Source: Acanthaster planci (taxonomy: Eukaryota; Echinodermata; Asteroidea; Valvatida; Acanthasteridae). Taken from it: a stretch of 64,000 nt of DNA. The position numbers and the translations under genes were made by a program. How positions within the stretch are numbered: position 1 is the stretch's first letter; the number at the start of each line of letters is the position of its first letter. The DNA is taken from the NCBI RefSeq assembly GCF_001949145.1, contig NW_019091629.1:364231-428230 (forward strand), given 5' to 3'. The notes beneath the pieces were generated by a model. That model saw nothing but the letters and a program-made list of their open reading frames with translations. It did no database searches and was not told where the DNA came from. Below are positions 46,001 to 55,980 of the stretch, piece by piece.

Positions 46001-49000
46001 TTAATACGATGCATACCTCAAACCTCTTCTATTTAGGCCCTACATGTGTTCATCTGGATACTAAAACTCACCTTTTCTGGCACCGGCTTTTGCACAGAAG
46101 CAGCTTAATATTCCTATTTTTTGTGAGAAATAGATATATTTTGTTAGTAAAAATGACAGGATTGGTGATAGCATTTTAAGTACAATTTCAAGTATATTAA
46201 AGGCTCAAATACTTCAGAGAATATACTTTTCATGTGTAGAAACAGAATGTACCTGTTCCACATCCGATATCCACGACCACTTTTCCTTTGATCAGGTCGC
46301 TACACTGCATGATAGCTTGCCTGCGGATAGAGAAATACCAAGAAAAGGTTACGTGTTGTTTTGTCTTCTTCGCTGATGGTCTTGGCCAACACGGGACTAA
46401 GCCACAATAAAAAGGAATCTTCCGAACTATTTAGAAATACACCAAGTTATTTCGTAGATTTTTTTTCCCATCTAAGTCTGCATGCACCCGGTAGTTATGC
46501 ACAAACCAGACAAATCCAAACCGTCCACCGCAGCAAAGACTTACGCATCTCTAGCGTCAGAAATCGTAACACCATAATGCCGTAAGCAAAATGAACAACA
46601 ATCAGAAATGGGGTGACGCAGGTGCTAAGGCGGGCAATATGGCAAGGCAAGGCAAAAGAACACACGGCACAAAAGGCCAACTTAAACTAGGCACAGCTAA
46701 AACAGGTTACAGGCTAATGTTCATTACGGTGGAGACTAATCAATATTATTTACAGTAGTTTGCTTTACACAGCCCCTACATTAATATCCGTCATCTGATT
46801 ACTGGGTTGATCACGTGTGCCGTTGAATAACTCGGTATGTTCAACGTGACCATTTAACATACATTTCAATAAACAACGGTGACTGTTTCATGCTGTCGAA
46901 CTGCGCTGCGCACGCATTAGGCAAAGTCGTGGTTCTTTACGTGGATAAGAAGTTGTACTACGAGCGCGACAGTAAAAGGCAAGACAATTTATTCATGTAT
47001 TGCACAAAGGAAATAATGAATACATAATCAGGTCGGGGACCAAACCACAATTTAGCGACGTCCCTAGTTTCTGATTATGTCCCTAGTTCAAGCGGCGATG
47101 ACGTCATTTTCATCAGGTCACGTGATAATGATGTAATTTCGGGAAAATATCTGGATTTGAAATGCCGGCAGCCAACATGGCCACCGTTGCTGTTACCATT
47201 GGAGTCTATGACAAAATTGTTTTCGATCGCTATTTTGGAAAATCGCCACGGTAAACTTAAAACCTGCCACGGTCAATCGATGAAAATTTATAATGGCAAC
47301 TTTCATGCATAAAGTAAACTTCGGCAAAGCTTCATTTTTTTCGCGTAAACGTTTTTATCGGCAGAGTTGGACTCGCCTGCCAACCGAATTTGACACATCC
47401 AGTGCTAGATTTGACCAAAAACTCTCCTCGATCCACTTTTAGAGATAACAAATGCAAGGAAAGTTTCATTTAGATCTTGGGTAGCATGTTTCCTGTAAAG
47501 TTGATCAATCGGAGGAATTTGTTTTGAAGTTTCTAGCCGATAAAGAGATCGATGTTATCTGCGAACCGTGATCTAGAAATAGTTCAAAAATTACGTCATC
47601 GTTGCACAAACGAGCGGCGTATGCGTTGTCTGGCGTCGTCGCTAGTTTGTGGTTTGGTCCCCGACCTGATGATGGGAAGAAATAATTCCGTGAGGTGAAT
47701 AGAACATTCCACCCGCGCCTCCTCAGGAAAGTTTCTTAAAATAATACGATTGCTCTCGTTCTTTGCATAATTTTGACTGTTTGTGCATATGGAAGCAGTT
47801 CCTTGCTATTAGACCCAGTTATTCGCACCTGTAGCCTTGGGTCCTCGCCTCATCTCGTACCATGTTTTCGTGAATGTTGACATGAGCGTAAGACCTGCAA
47901 ATGAAATGCCACAAGTGTCAAATATGTGATAGTTATTTTGTTCATGCCTACATGTATATTTAAAACAAAACGGACTTCCATTTTGTGTCTTTTTACTGAA
48001 ATACCGTGATAACAGTTATCCTGCTACTTAAAACGTACATGTTGGTCATCTTTTATCATGGTACGTGTACTAAAAAAATTACAGGGACCGTGGTGTTAAT
48101 CATACTTGGGAATGCGTTTTTCATTTTTTTTCCACCTCAGCGTAATCTCTTTTGGGTAGGCCTATGCTCAGTAATCAGTGCACTTTTTAAGGTATTCCAA
48201 CATTTAGCTGCCAGTGGTTTTCACTGGTATGTGGGGGCAAAGGTCGTTGAAAAAGGACCCTGTTGATTTTACGGGGTTTTCCGATGATATTGTCAACGTA
48301 ACATTTGCTCACTGGAATAATTTTTCCAAAACATTCCAAAATTCCAAAGTAACCAAAATCAGAAAAGCTCTGGCAACTGCAAAAATAGAGAAATAGCTGT
48401 AAGTGTAACAGGGCAGGTTTCTGCCTTGGAAGTTGGAAGGCATCAGACTTGTACTTTGATTCCAAAATGTGCAAATTAGCATCCGCAAAAGGTCTTAAAA
48501 CGGGACAAGAGAAAATAAAAAATCAGGTTATATGGGACAGAAGGATGATTTACAAGAATTGAATTAAAAGTTTCATAACTTGCTCATCTTCAACAGAAAT
48601 TAGAGAAAAGGTTGAAATGAATATCCATACATTAATTAAGATTATATTTGAAACTTACGAGAAGAAGACTTTATCCGAGCCCTTAATTTCATTTCTGTTG
48701 GGGGAAAAGTCAAATACATGTATCAACAAATTTTAGCAGATTCTCTTTCTTATGTTCAAGATTCACTTCCAGTCAGATACGTAACAGTGTTTTTTCGAGG
48801 AGAAGTTCGAGGGGTCGGGTGCCACGACATAAAACCGACACACAGTGCTTGTGGTTTATGATACGACCCATTCTCGGTTAATTCCCCATATTATATTTGT
48901 CCAGTTTTGTTGGGGAAAAAAGCTATTACAGCGCAGAAGTGCCATATCACCTATCCGTTGTAAAAGCATTGGCGCTATTTTGAGCACAATTGCCATGTAT

Positions 49001-50209
49001 TGCACGGTGTGCAAGACGAACAACACATAATACTTCTGTGCAAACAAAAGGTCCGCGCCTCGTACTTGCATGCGACTTGTAAGACTAAGAAGTCTCTATT
49101 CGCTTTACATTTCGTCGATTAACACGCCCCTAGCGAACGTTATGGGTGAAGGATTGATATTGCAAAGAAGAAAAAACCCAAAGACTGACCTAGTAAGGTC
49201 TTTCTTAGGTACACATTTATGCAACTACCTACTCATCTTGATTTGTACGAAGACAATTCGGCAACCCCTTTTAACTTAATGTGATGAAAAGTGTACCTCT
49301 CTCATCATTAAAATCTCCCTTGCTTTTACCATTTTACAGGCAACTCGGTTCTGTTGCAGTGATATCACCTTGGGAACAAACCGTTTGTTTTTCAAAGTTG
49401 TGCCACTGAACAGTTAACCTTTAAACAGCTAAACTATCCAGAATACGTGCAATTGAATTGATCTAAAGTGCATGCATATTTTTCAGGTTGTTTCAACATT
49501 TTATTGATGAAGCTCTGGGCCAGGAAATGTACTTCAGCTGCAGAACGATGACTGAGCAGATATGTGACTAGAAGACGCACAATTCTAATCTGACTGATCA
49601 CGACTTTGGACACTGATTCCAGTGATCAGTGATCATGTCGGCCATAAATTATTTATGCAAGTTGCCTGTGCGCGCACACAACTAACATGTAACAAAAGAA
49701 ACACAGGGCACTATGTGAGAGTCCATTGTTGTTATTGCACCGAACTTCTTTTGTTAGATGTTCGAAGTGCACCATGGACCCCATTGTTGTTCCAAAAATA
49801 ATCAAATACCGGTTTCTCAATTCTATGGGTCACTGAGGAATATCGCTTTGATCTCAAACAAGACGTCGAGTTGCATGTGGAGCAATAGACATACTCTATG
49901 ATAACAATAATGATTTTAGGCATTGGGTTCTGCACTAGTAGCGTGCACTTCGTTGTACATGTATTTGCTCACGGGCGAGCATTACGCAAAACGCAGGGAC
50001 TCAGTTTGCCGTGTGACTGGCGAGCAGAGTCCCTGTCAGCTTTAGGTGTACATGTATCTGTATTTCTGTGTGCCTCCCAGATCCAAGACCTGGGCAAGGA
50101 AAAGTACGCTTGCAGTCCCTCGTAGAAACTTATTTATGCTTTGTACTCACGTTTTGCCTGAACCAGCCACATCCTGGTGCAGTTCCACAGCGTTGCTAGA
50201 GGATTCCAT
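39913..50209 (-). CDS. PRMT6: Type I protein arginine N-methyltransferase, PRMT6-like (13 exons)
   Basis: Exons, minus strand: 50209-50151, 48694-48659, 47894-47829, 46320-46253, 46113-46072, 45647-45499, 44697-44629, 43851-43778, 42731-42649, 42009-41900, 41327-41206, 40521-40411, 40012-39913. Total 1089 nt, 362 residues, all GT-AG and in phase. The enzyme would transfer methyl groups from S-adenosylmethionine to arginine side chains (asymmetric dimethylation if type I). Visible motifs are the N-terminal SSYAHVNIHENM helix, motif I VDIGCGTG (70-77), the double-E loop with E138 and E147 nine apart, and the THW loop (295-297). Length matches PRMT6 (about 375), and there is no SH3 domain as in PRMT2. 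VYGIDASSIIEQAKQVV resembles PRMT6; the REDIPSE region and GNFLFFEGM resemble PRMT2. So the PRMT6 symbol is probable, not certain. D95 replaces the usual acidic Glu after motif I. Its 3' end is 3.2 kb from the start of the EFCC1-like gene on the same strand. Confidence 0.88.
40411..40521 (-). CDS. PRMT6: PRMT exon 12 (THW loop)
   Basis: Acceptor CCAATCAG, donor GTATTG. It encodes RTHWNQAVLYRDEGIPVKKG and more. THW at residues 295-297 lines the substrate arginine pocket. Confidence 0.88.
41206..41327 (-). CDS. PRMT6: PRMT exon 11
   Basis: Acceptor TATCTTCAG, donor GTGAGT. It encodes a barrel segment with LTGFATWFDAYF and VLSTSPFS, typical of PRMT barrels just before the THW loop. Confidence 0.88.
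41900..42009 (-). CDS. PRMT6: PRMT exon 10
   Basis: Acceptor AATATACAG, donor GTAGGA. It encodes SVRREDIPSESVIGPAQPLY and a strand ending GLDLVK, part of the beta barrel. Confidence 0.83.
42649..42731 (-). CDS. PRMT6: PRMT exon 9
   Basis: Acceptor TTGTCTAG, donor GTAAGT. It encodes IDFWSSTKKTYDLSMECM and the following helix, matching the FWS...YxxDMS region of PRMT6. Confidence 0.85.
42843..43160 (-). mobile_element. tRNA-derived SINE, copy 2
   Basis: The reverse complement matches copy 1: the TGGCCTAGTGGTTAGGGTTT start, a box B-like GAGGTTCCAATCC, the GGCAAGCCACT core, and the block reading TAGTATACTCCC. Scattered differences suggest an old insertion. It lies in the intron between PRMT exons 8 and 9. 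Confidence 0.8.
43459..43641. repeat. Dispersed repeat of unknown type, copy B
   Basis: GTTGGTGGGGAGTGTTCA, TTTGTTGGTAGCG and AAAGGAGCCTTTGTTGCTA match copy A. The last block also matches a third fragment at 14903-14955 (AAAGGAGCCTCTGTTGCTA). Confidence 0.6.
43778..43851 (-). CDS. PRMT6: PRMT exon 8
   Basis: Acceptor TGTGTCCAG, donor GTGAGA. It encodes GGLILPGKCTLFVSPVDCRK, the strand at the junction with the beta-barrel domain. Confidence 0.86.
44407..44555. repeat. Direct repeat, period 84 bp, with inverted ends
   Basis: GGCATGGGTCGTTCGAGT followed by GACTGCACCTCGTGT occurs at 44407 and 44491. After the units CGTTTGACCAC and GTGGTCAAACA are inverted relative to each other. It lies next to PRMT exon 7. 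Confidence 0.8.
44629..44697 (-). CDS. PRMT6: PRMT exon 7 (second double-E glutamate)
   Basis: Acceptor TTTTGGCAG, donor GTGAGT, 23 codons, phase 0 at both ends. It encodes GNFLFFEGMLNSVVVARDRF and completes the double-E loop with E147. Confidence 0.87.
44980..45303. repeat. Near-identical tandem duplication, period 165 bp
   Basis: The block beginning TTTAAAATGGCTTTTACACT at 44980 recurs at 45145. The copies differ by a 5 bp deletion and one visible substitution (TTAGTGTC/TTAGCGTC). It lies in the intron between PRMT exons 6 and 7. Confidence 0.9.
45499..45647 (-). CDS. PRMT6: PRMT exon 6 (post-I, first double-E glutamate)
   Basis: Acceptor AACCCTAG, donor GTAATG. It encodes YGIDASSIIEQAKQVVRENN through DILVSEWM, including E138. 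The open frame continues into the intron on its 5' side, so the exon start is set by phase. Confidence 0.9.
46072..46113 (-). CDS. PRMT6: PRMT exon 5 (42 bp)
   Basis: Acceptor AAAAATAG, donor GTGAGT. It encodes ILSCFCAKAGARK, the helix after motif I. Its phase (two bases in, one base out) fits both neighbours exactly. Confidence 0.87.
46253..46320 (-). CDS. PRMT6: PRMT exon 4 (motif I)
   Basis: Acceptor ATCCGCAG, donor GTACAT. It encodes QAIMQCSDLIKGKVVVDIGC and ends inside the Gly-rich AdoMet-binding loop, whose last Gly codon is split with the next exon. Confidence 0.88.
47027..47670. mobile_element. Non-autonomous DNA transposon with about 34 bp terminal inverted repeats
   Basis: The left end reads ATCAGGTCGGGGACCAAACC and continues to TAGCGACG; the right end is its reverse complement (two mismatches seen). 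The 640 bp interior has no open frame of note. The target-site duplication is unclear (AT on both sides at most). It lies in the intron between PRMT exons 3 and 4. Confidence 0.8.
47829..47894 (-). CDS. PRMT6: PRMT exon 3 (N-terminal SAM-gating helix)
   Basis: Acceptor TTTGCAG, donor GTGCGA. It encodes SYAHVNIHENMVRDEARTQG, the helix that closes over AdoMet in type I PRMTs. It includes R49 of the DEART motif. Confidence 0.87.
48659..48694 (-). CDS. PRMT6: PRMT exon 2 (36 bp microexon)
   Basis: Acceptor CCAACAG, donor GTAAGT. It encodes NEIKGSDKVFF and restores the conserved aromatic pair before the SYAH motif. Skipping it would keep the frame (36 bp) but remove that segment. Confidence 0.8.
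50151..50209 (-). CDS. PRMT6: PRMT exon 1 (start codon)
   Basis: ATG is at 50209-50207. It encodes MESSSNAVELHQDVAGSGK with two bases left over, and the donor is GTGAGT. The leader is short and polar with no targeting signal. Confidence 0.75.
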
Positions 50210-53200
50210 TTTTGTTTTCCTTCAGTAGTAGTTGCCTACATGATTAACGACAAAAATCGTCAAAAATGTGTACAGTGACCCGTGGGGCGGTGAGAGGTCA
50301 TAATTTTATGTTCTGTCTGTTTTCTTATTTCTCCATGGTCTGAATAAGGGGGCAACTTCACCCGTGCCGGTGTATCAATTTAGTTGACACGCGGGATTGC
50401 GTGCTGGGGCATATGACGAAGGAGCCGTGTTCTGGTCCCGTCTCCTACGACTACGACTTTTAATTTTGATAAAAAACAGGCAGCGGTGGAGAGCCGTAGC
50501 CAGTGCTCCAGTTCGATACTTACTTCGGAATACCCATGTCTCACATGGAGACGCCGCACCGCGTGTAGCCAACATAGAGTGCAAAATAAACCGTTGACAT
50601 TTCTTGTAGGGGTTTTCCCGAAGATGTACTCCTTGTGTTGGTCATTGTTATATTGGAATCTCAGGTATGCTTTTCAGACATCTAGGGGTTTTATTAGGTG
50701 ATAATAGTCCAGAGTGTCTGTAGGGTTTGGACATCTAGGGGGTGCCCCTCCGTTCCATATCTTGCCGGGTTACCTCAGCTCTTTGCGGGGCTGGGTGCTA
50801 GGCCTACTTTAGTGTGGGTGCAGCAATTCCAAAAACTTTTTGGCCACGTATGTTTCAGGGGGGAGGGGATGTTGAACTGCGCATGTCCCATTTTTAGGTC
50901 ATTTGCATACTTAATAAGGGTCGTGAGAATTCATGCCAGGCAAGCAGCTGTTTCATTTCTGAAACTGACGTCTTATTTTCACTTTTTGGAAATAAAAATA
51001 CCAAAATATTTTCATGGAAAGATTACGCCTTTTCCTAACATATTTTGTGAAAATAAAATAGAGAAATACTACCAGAGTGGTCAAAACTAGTGCTTTTTGT
51101 GTAAAGCTCTTTTCCTGACCGCAAGTTTGTTAATGTTTTAGTACGATGTTTGAAGGCTTGAACAAGAATTCGAAGCTTCCTGAAGTTTTCAAAAAGTAAG
51201 CTCTGGTGGAGAAAGGTGTGAAGGTTTAAGATTGTTGACAATTTTCCGGTAGATTTTTTTTCTTCCCATCTGGACGCGTTTGTACATCGACCTAACTCAA
51301 CACCGATTACGTTAATTCCCACACTAATCGTATGGCCTTGCGAGCGTAAGAATTCAGTGCTTCGGGAATGAAAGACAGCATTTTCGAAACCGAGATCTAT
51401 TTGCCATTTTGACATTGCTGGAAGATGTTGAAATTCACAGTATTTACCCCCAGTTACATGTACCATACATGATTGTGAATCACGTGTACACCATAATGCA
51501 CATCTGTGCAATGCACCCACACGTACGTGCGTATAACAGTGTTGGTCGTAATGTGCCGTGCACGGTATGTGGCTGGATCGGTTTTATGAAGGTAACATTC
51601 GAATAATGCGCTGCGCAGGTATCTCATAAAATATGACTCATGAAATTCGAAGCAAAAAAAAAATTGGCTGGTCTAAGTTTGCATTGTCTCCAACTTCTAA
51701 AGCTGAGAAAATTAGTGAAAACAAGAACAAAAGATTGGTCGACAATGGAAATATTTCATCACTTTGAGGCAAATTTTCACATTCAAGTAGCATTTCTTTT
51801 CACTATTCTGTGGTGTCTTATTGGGTTTAAGCCTCCTAAATGGTGTGGAACACGCCATATCTTTTGAACGCTTGGAAAGTCTATGCATTTTTCTTCTTAG
51901 ATACATATTTTGTGCAAAATCTTCTCCAGTTTGCTGATGATGACTGCTTAACCTCCCACCCACACCTGGAAAAAAGTCCTGGCCCGTCCACTGATAAAAA
52001 TCCTGACGACGCCCACAGTGGTATGCGATAAGATGATGACACAGGACATTCCATTTTTAATTTACTCAGAACACGTGCATAAATTCTTGCCAATTTGAAA
52101 AGACCATTACCAGGGTTTCAACTAATGTTAAGATACGAAGGTATCTGCCTGTCCTTTCCCGTGCCTTGTTAAAAATTGCCTGTCCCTTCCTAGCAAGCCG
52201 TTTGAAGGTAGTCTGTCACCCATTGATTCTATCTGAGCCCATAATTCCATTAAGCAAAACTCTTTGGATAGTATATAAAAACATTCATTAACGTTAAAAG
52301 ATTTGTGAAACAAACGAGGGTTGGTAATTTTTTTGCCTGTCTGCAGGACAGGTGTCAAGACGAGTTATGCCTTCGAGTTATGTCCATACGCCTTCTTTTA
52401 CATGGGGGGGGGGATTTTGTGGTGTTTGCTACATGCATGCATTTTTGGCTGCCTCTTTAACTTTAAGATGCTACCCCTAGCCTGCATTGTAAATAAGTGC
52501 TTTACTACTCGATCACACTCTGAGCACAGTCTTTACTTAGTCTCAGCTTGGGAAAACCCAGCCCTTGGCTCATGACATGGGATGATGGGCGATTGAGCAG
52601 TTCCATGAGCTAAATAATGCATGTACTTTGGTTTTCCCACGCTACTTTACACGTGTCATATTTAGACTGCTTTCATTGTCGTTCCAATCGATTGCAATGA
52701 GGCTACTATGTGTCACTGTAATTAAAAACATCTTAACATTAATTCACTAGACTCTAGCTGACTAGGCTTACTCAAGGGCTGATCGGGGGGTGGGCAACAG
52801 GGGCCATGCCCAACCCCCAAAAGATTCCTTTTTTTTACATTTTTAAAATTAATTAATTGATCTTCTTTTATGAAAGTGAAGATGTTAAATGTCTTGGATG
52901 GAGGTTGTTTTTTAGGACAGAGCCAATTTGTTCATAAAATTGTTTCTGAGTTAATTGTGACTGGTGAGATCAGTTACTGCAAAAGTATATTGGGGACGCT
53001 GCTTACTTGTTTGCCCCCCCCCAAAAAAAAAAAACCAAACAAACAAACATAAGACATGGATCCAGATCTGGCCATGGGCCTACTTTTAGCCCCTTCACGG
53101 CGGGATGCGTTAAGACACGCCATAAAAATTGAGATCCCCAGCCCACTTTTCAGCTATTATTCACGGCCCACGCTAGAGCGAACGCGGTGAAAGAAGGCAG

Positions 53201-55808
53201 ACCCNNNNNNNNNNNNNNNNNNNNNNNNNNNNNNNNNNNNNNNNNNNNNNNNNNNNNNNNNNNNNNNNNNNNNNNNNNNNNNNNNNNNNNNNNNNNNNNN
53301 NNNNNNNNNNNNNNNNNNNNNNNNNNNNNNNNNNNNNNNNNNNNNNNNNNNNNNNNNNNNNNNNNNNNNNNNNNNNNNNNNNNNNNNNNNNNNNNNNNNN
53401 NNNNNNNNNNNNNNNNNNNNNNNNNNNNNNNNNNNNNNNNNNNNNNNNNNNNNNNNNNNNNNNNNNNNNNNNNNNNNNNNNNNNNNNNNNNNCGGCCTTT
53501 TAGTCACCGTTTAATTCAAAGCGTGCAGAGCACGCTGGGCCACAAACCGAGAATTTGCTGTTTGGCAGTTGGCCTTCGTGGCCAAGCGAGGCTGGAATTC
53601 TTGGAGTCGGCTTTCGGAAAGAAATTCCCTCCGAGAAGGGGTTAGAAACTTCGCCTTTGAAACTAGAGGCCATCCGTATCATGCCTTCTGGCTTGCAAAA
53701 TGTGTCATATCTTTTGACATTAACAATTGAGGGCAGTTTTTGTTATACGTAGTCTGTGACAATAAGTACAAAGCTCAACCAGACCTACCCACGCAAATGG
53801 GAACAGCCTTATCCATGAAGGCACAAGGACAAGGTGCCAACACTCTTGTCACGCTAGCTTCATGCAATGCATGCTCATGTAATTAGTAATAGCATGGTCA
53901 ACTTGACTAGAGAGTCGGCCTACACTGAGTCATGATAATGTTGCAATTTCGAATAAATCATTGAGGTTACCGGTTATGCTGGGATCCGACAACACTTGAC
54001 GAAAGACCTTGCTGATTTGGGAATGAATTCGGCAGGCCCCTGCAGAACCAACAAAGGGTAAAGTTCGATCTGAGACCTTTGCTCCCTACATGCATGCCCC
54101 AGGTATCATATCATGCCTGTGCTTTACATCTGATCGAACTCGCCGCCGTGGCGATCGCGTGCCACGGCTTTTACCTTTGACCTCGCAAATATCACGTCAA
54201 TAGAGAGCGCCATAACGAACATCTAGTTTTGTGGGCAAGTTCAAGCATCAGTACGCATAACGACCAGTTGATTTGCACCCAGTGTTTTTCCCACCGGTTT
54301 CCCGGGAAAATCAATCAGGAACTGACATGATAGATATCACTCAAACTTGCCCCAAGTTTACAGATAAACACACTGTTTTTCTAAAGACACTCCAAGCGGT
54401 CGCAAAACGTATTTTCCAAGTGTAAATTTGGAAAAAAAATCACAGTGATTGAAACCATAATAATTGAGATTGAGCACCATCATTTGCGAGGCTTCCTTTA
54501 ATTAAAACCCTTTTACAAAGGAAAGTGATGGCTGGTTAGAAAGGGAGATGACGGCTGCTACAGATAATATGACAGGTGTAACGCCGCAACTTCTACACAG
54601 GGGGCGTAGACTCGATTCGAAGTACAAGCGTGGGGATGCGGATATTGCAATTTCAAAACCTCCGACCGTCACAAATACCCAAAAGCACGTGGAGAGGGAT
54701 GGGAGAAGGGCAGTGCGTTTGCAATGTAGCCTACATTTTCTAGCTGGTGTATGTGCAGCTATAGTATGAACAAGATGGAAGGGATATTTTTGAAAGTCCA
54801 AACCAGCCTTTGTTTACACATGATGTACACAAAATAAGCCCTAACGCTTTGTCATCTCTTAACCAATAGTTTTGTTTGGTAGCCATCATGCAAGGCAATT
54901 CTTTCGTTTCATCACAGGGAAACCTCCCTTGTGTATACCCTGTGGAACAAAAGCACTTACCTGCAAACTGGCAGCCATGTAAACCCTCTATAGGTTAATC
55001 CCATTATTCGTGATGAAATGACTCTGCATTATTTCTGCGTCACTTTATTTTCAATGCATCAATCAGCTGACTCGTTTTTCATGGTGAAACTAACACTTTT
55101 TACTCAAACCTTACCCCATCGGCGCATGAAGGATGGCCTGCAGAAGTACTCTATAGGCTGGCACCAACTTTTTTAAATTGGTCCTCTATTCTTGCTATCG
55201 TTGTTGTTACACAAGCACCTTACACGTCATACTCCCCCATCACTAATACTTTTCAATTTTGCCTTATCGCGTCATAGAGTTGCTAGTGGACCCGATCAAG
55301 ACCCGTGGACTGGTGATATTAAGTCAAAGATAAGCAAATTAAAAGGAGGCAAGTAAGCTTGCAAGTAAGCTTAAAAGTAAGCACGAGACAATTAATGCAC
55401 TCAACATCATGTCATTTGGCCAACTGAATTTTTAAAATAAATGTTTGTCTACAGATCGCTTATCGGCTGAAGGCGAACAAAAGAATCAAAAACCCTGAAA
55501 ATGAGCATGGTCTGCGCATGCAGGCAGGCAAAAGATCTTTGTTATATGTACAATCGCAAAGGATTTACGAAGGCTGGTCTAAGAACATCTACCGGCCTTT
55601 CTACCATTCCATGCCTTACTAGTGTTGTTGGTACCGTAGGGTTGGAACTAAGTGCAACGATGTGCTACCCCCGAAAAAGTTAAAATGGAAAAAGAAAAAC
55701 TGTTTAAAAACTACTACTAATTAAAAAAATAAAAACAGAAAAGAAATGAAAAGAAAAATTGAGAGAAAAGAAAAAGGGAGGAAGCGGGATAAAAAAGCTT
55801 CCTCTGTT
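50210..55808. other. Spacer upstream of PRMT, left part
   Basis: Probable PRMT promoter region just above 50209, then AT-rich sequence with G runs (for example 52406-52414) and the second assembly gap. No gene recognised. Confidence 0.5.
53205..53492. other. Assembly gap (N run)
   Basis: 288 unresolved bases between GC-richer flanks. No gene can be followed across it. Confidence 1.
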
Positions 55809-55980
55809 AATACGGGCGATTCACAATTGTGCGCCTCCAGTGCAAAGCGTTGGCCAATATCGATGCGCGAAATCCGTCGACCCTTTCCAAACGCGCGCTG
55901 GATCGGCAGATTTCGTGCATTGTAATTGGGCAACTCGTTGTAAACTCTTGGAGGCGCACTACTGTGAATCGCTTGTACTG
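55809..55980. mobile_element. Palindromic MITE, copy 2
   Basis: Same architecture and related sequence as the element at 5225-5402: GCGATTCACAAT, TGCGCCTCCA, CGTTGGCCAAT, and a GTCGACCCTTTCC centre. The arms are inverted and imperfect. The copies are diverged, so this is not a recent duplication. Confidence 0.8.

Noticed and set aside
53157-53645. Frames over the second N run
   Set aside because: Same artefact as the first gap.
54502-54801. 99-codon minus-strand frame
   Set aside because: Protein-like in parts, but with no recognised domain, no splice partners and an equally open plus-strand frame.
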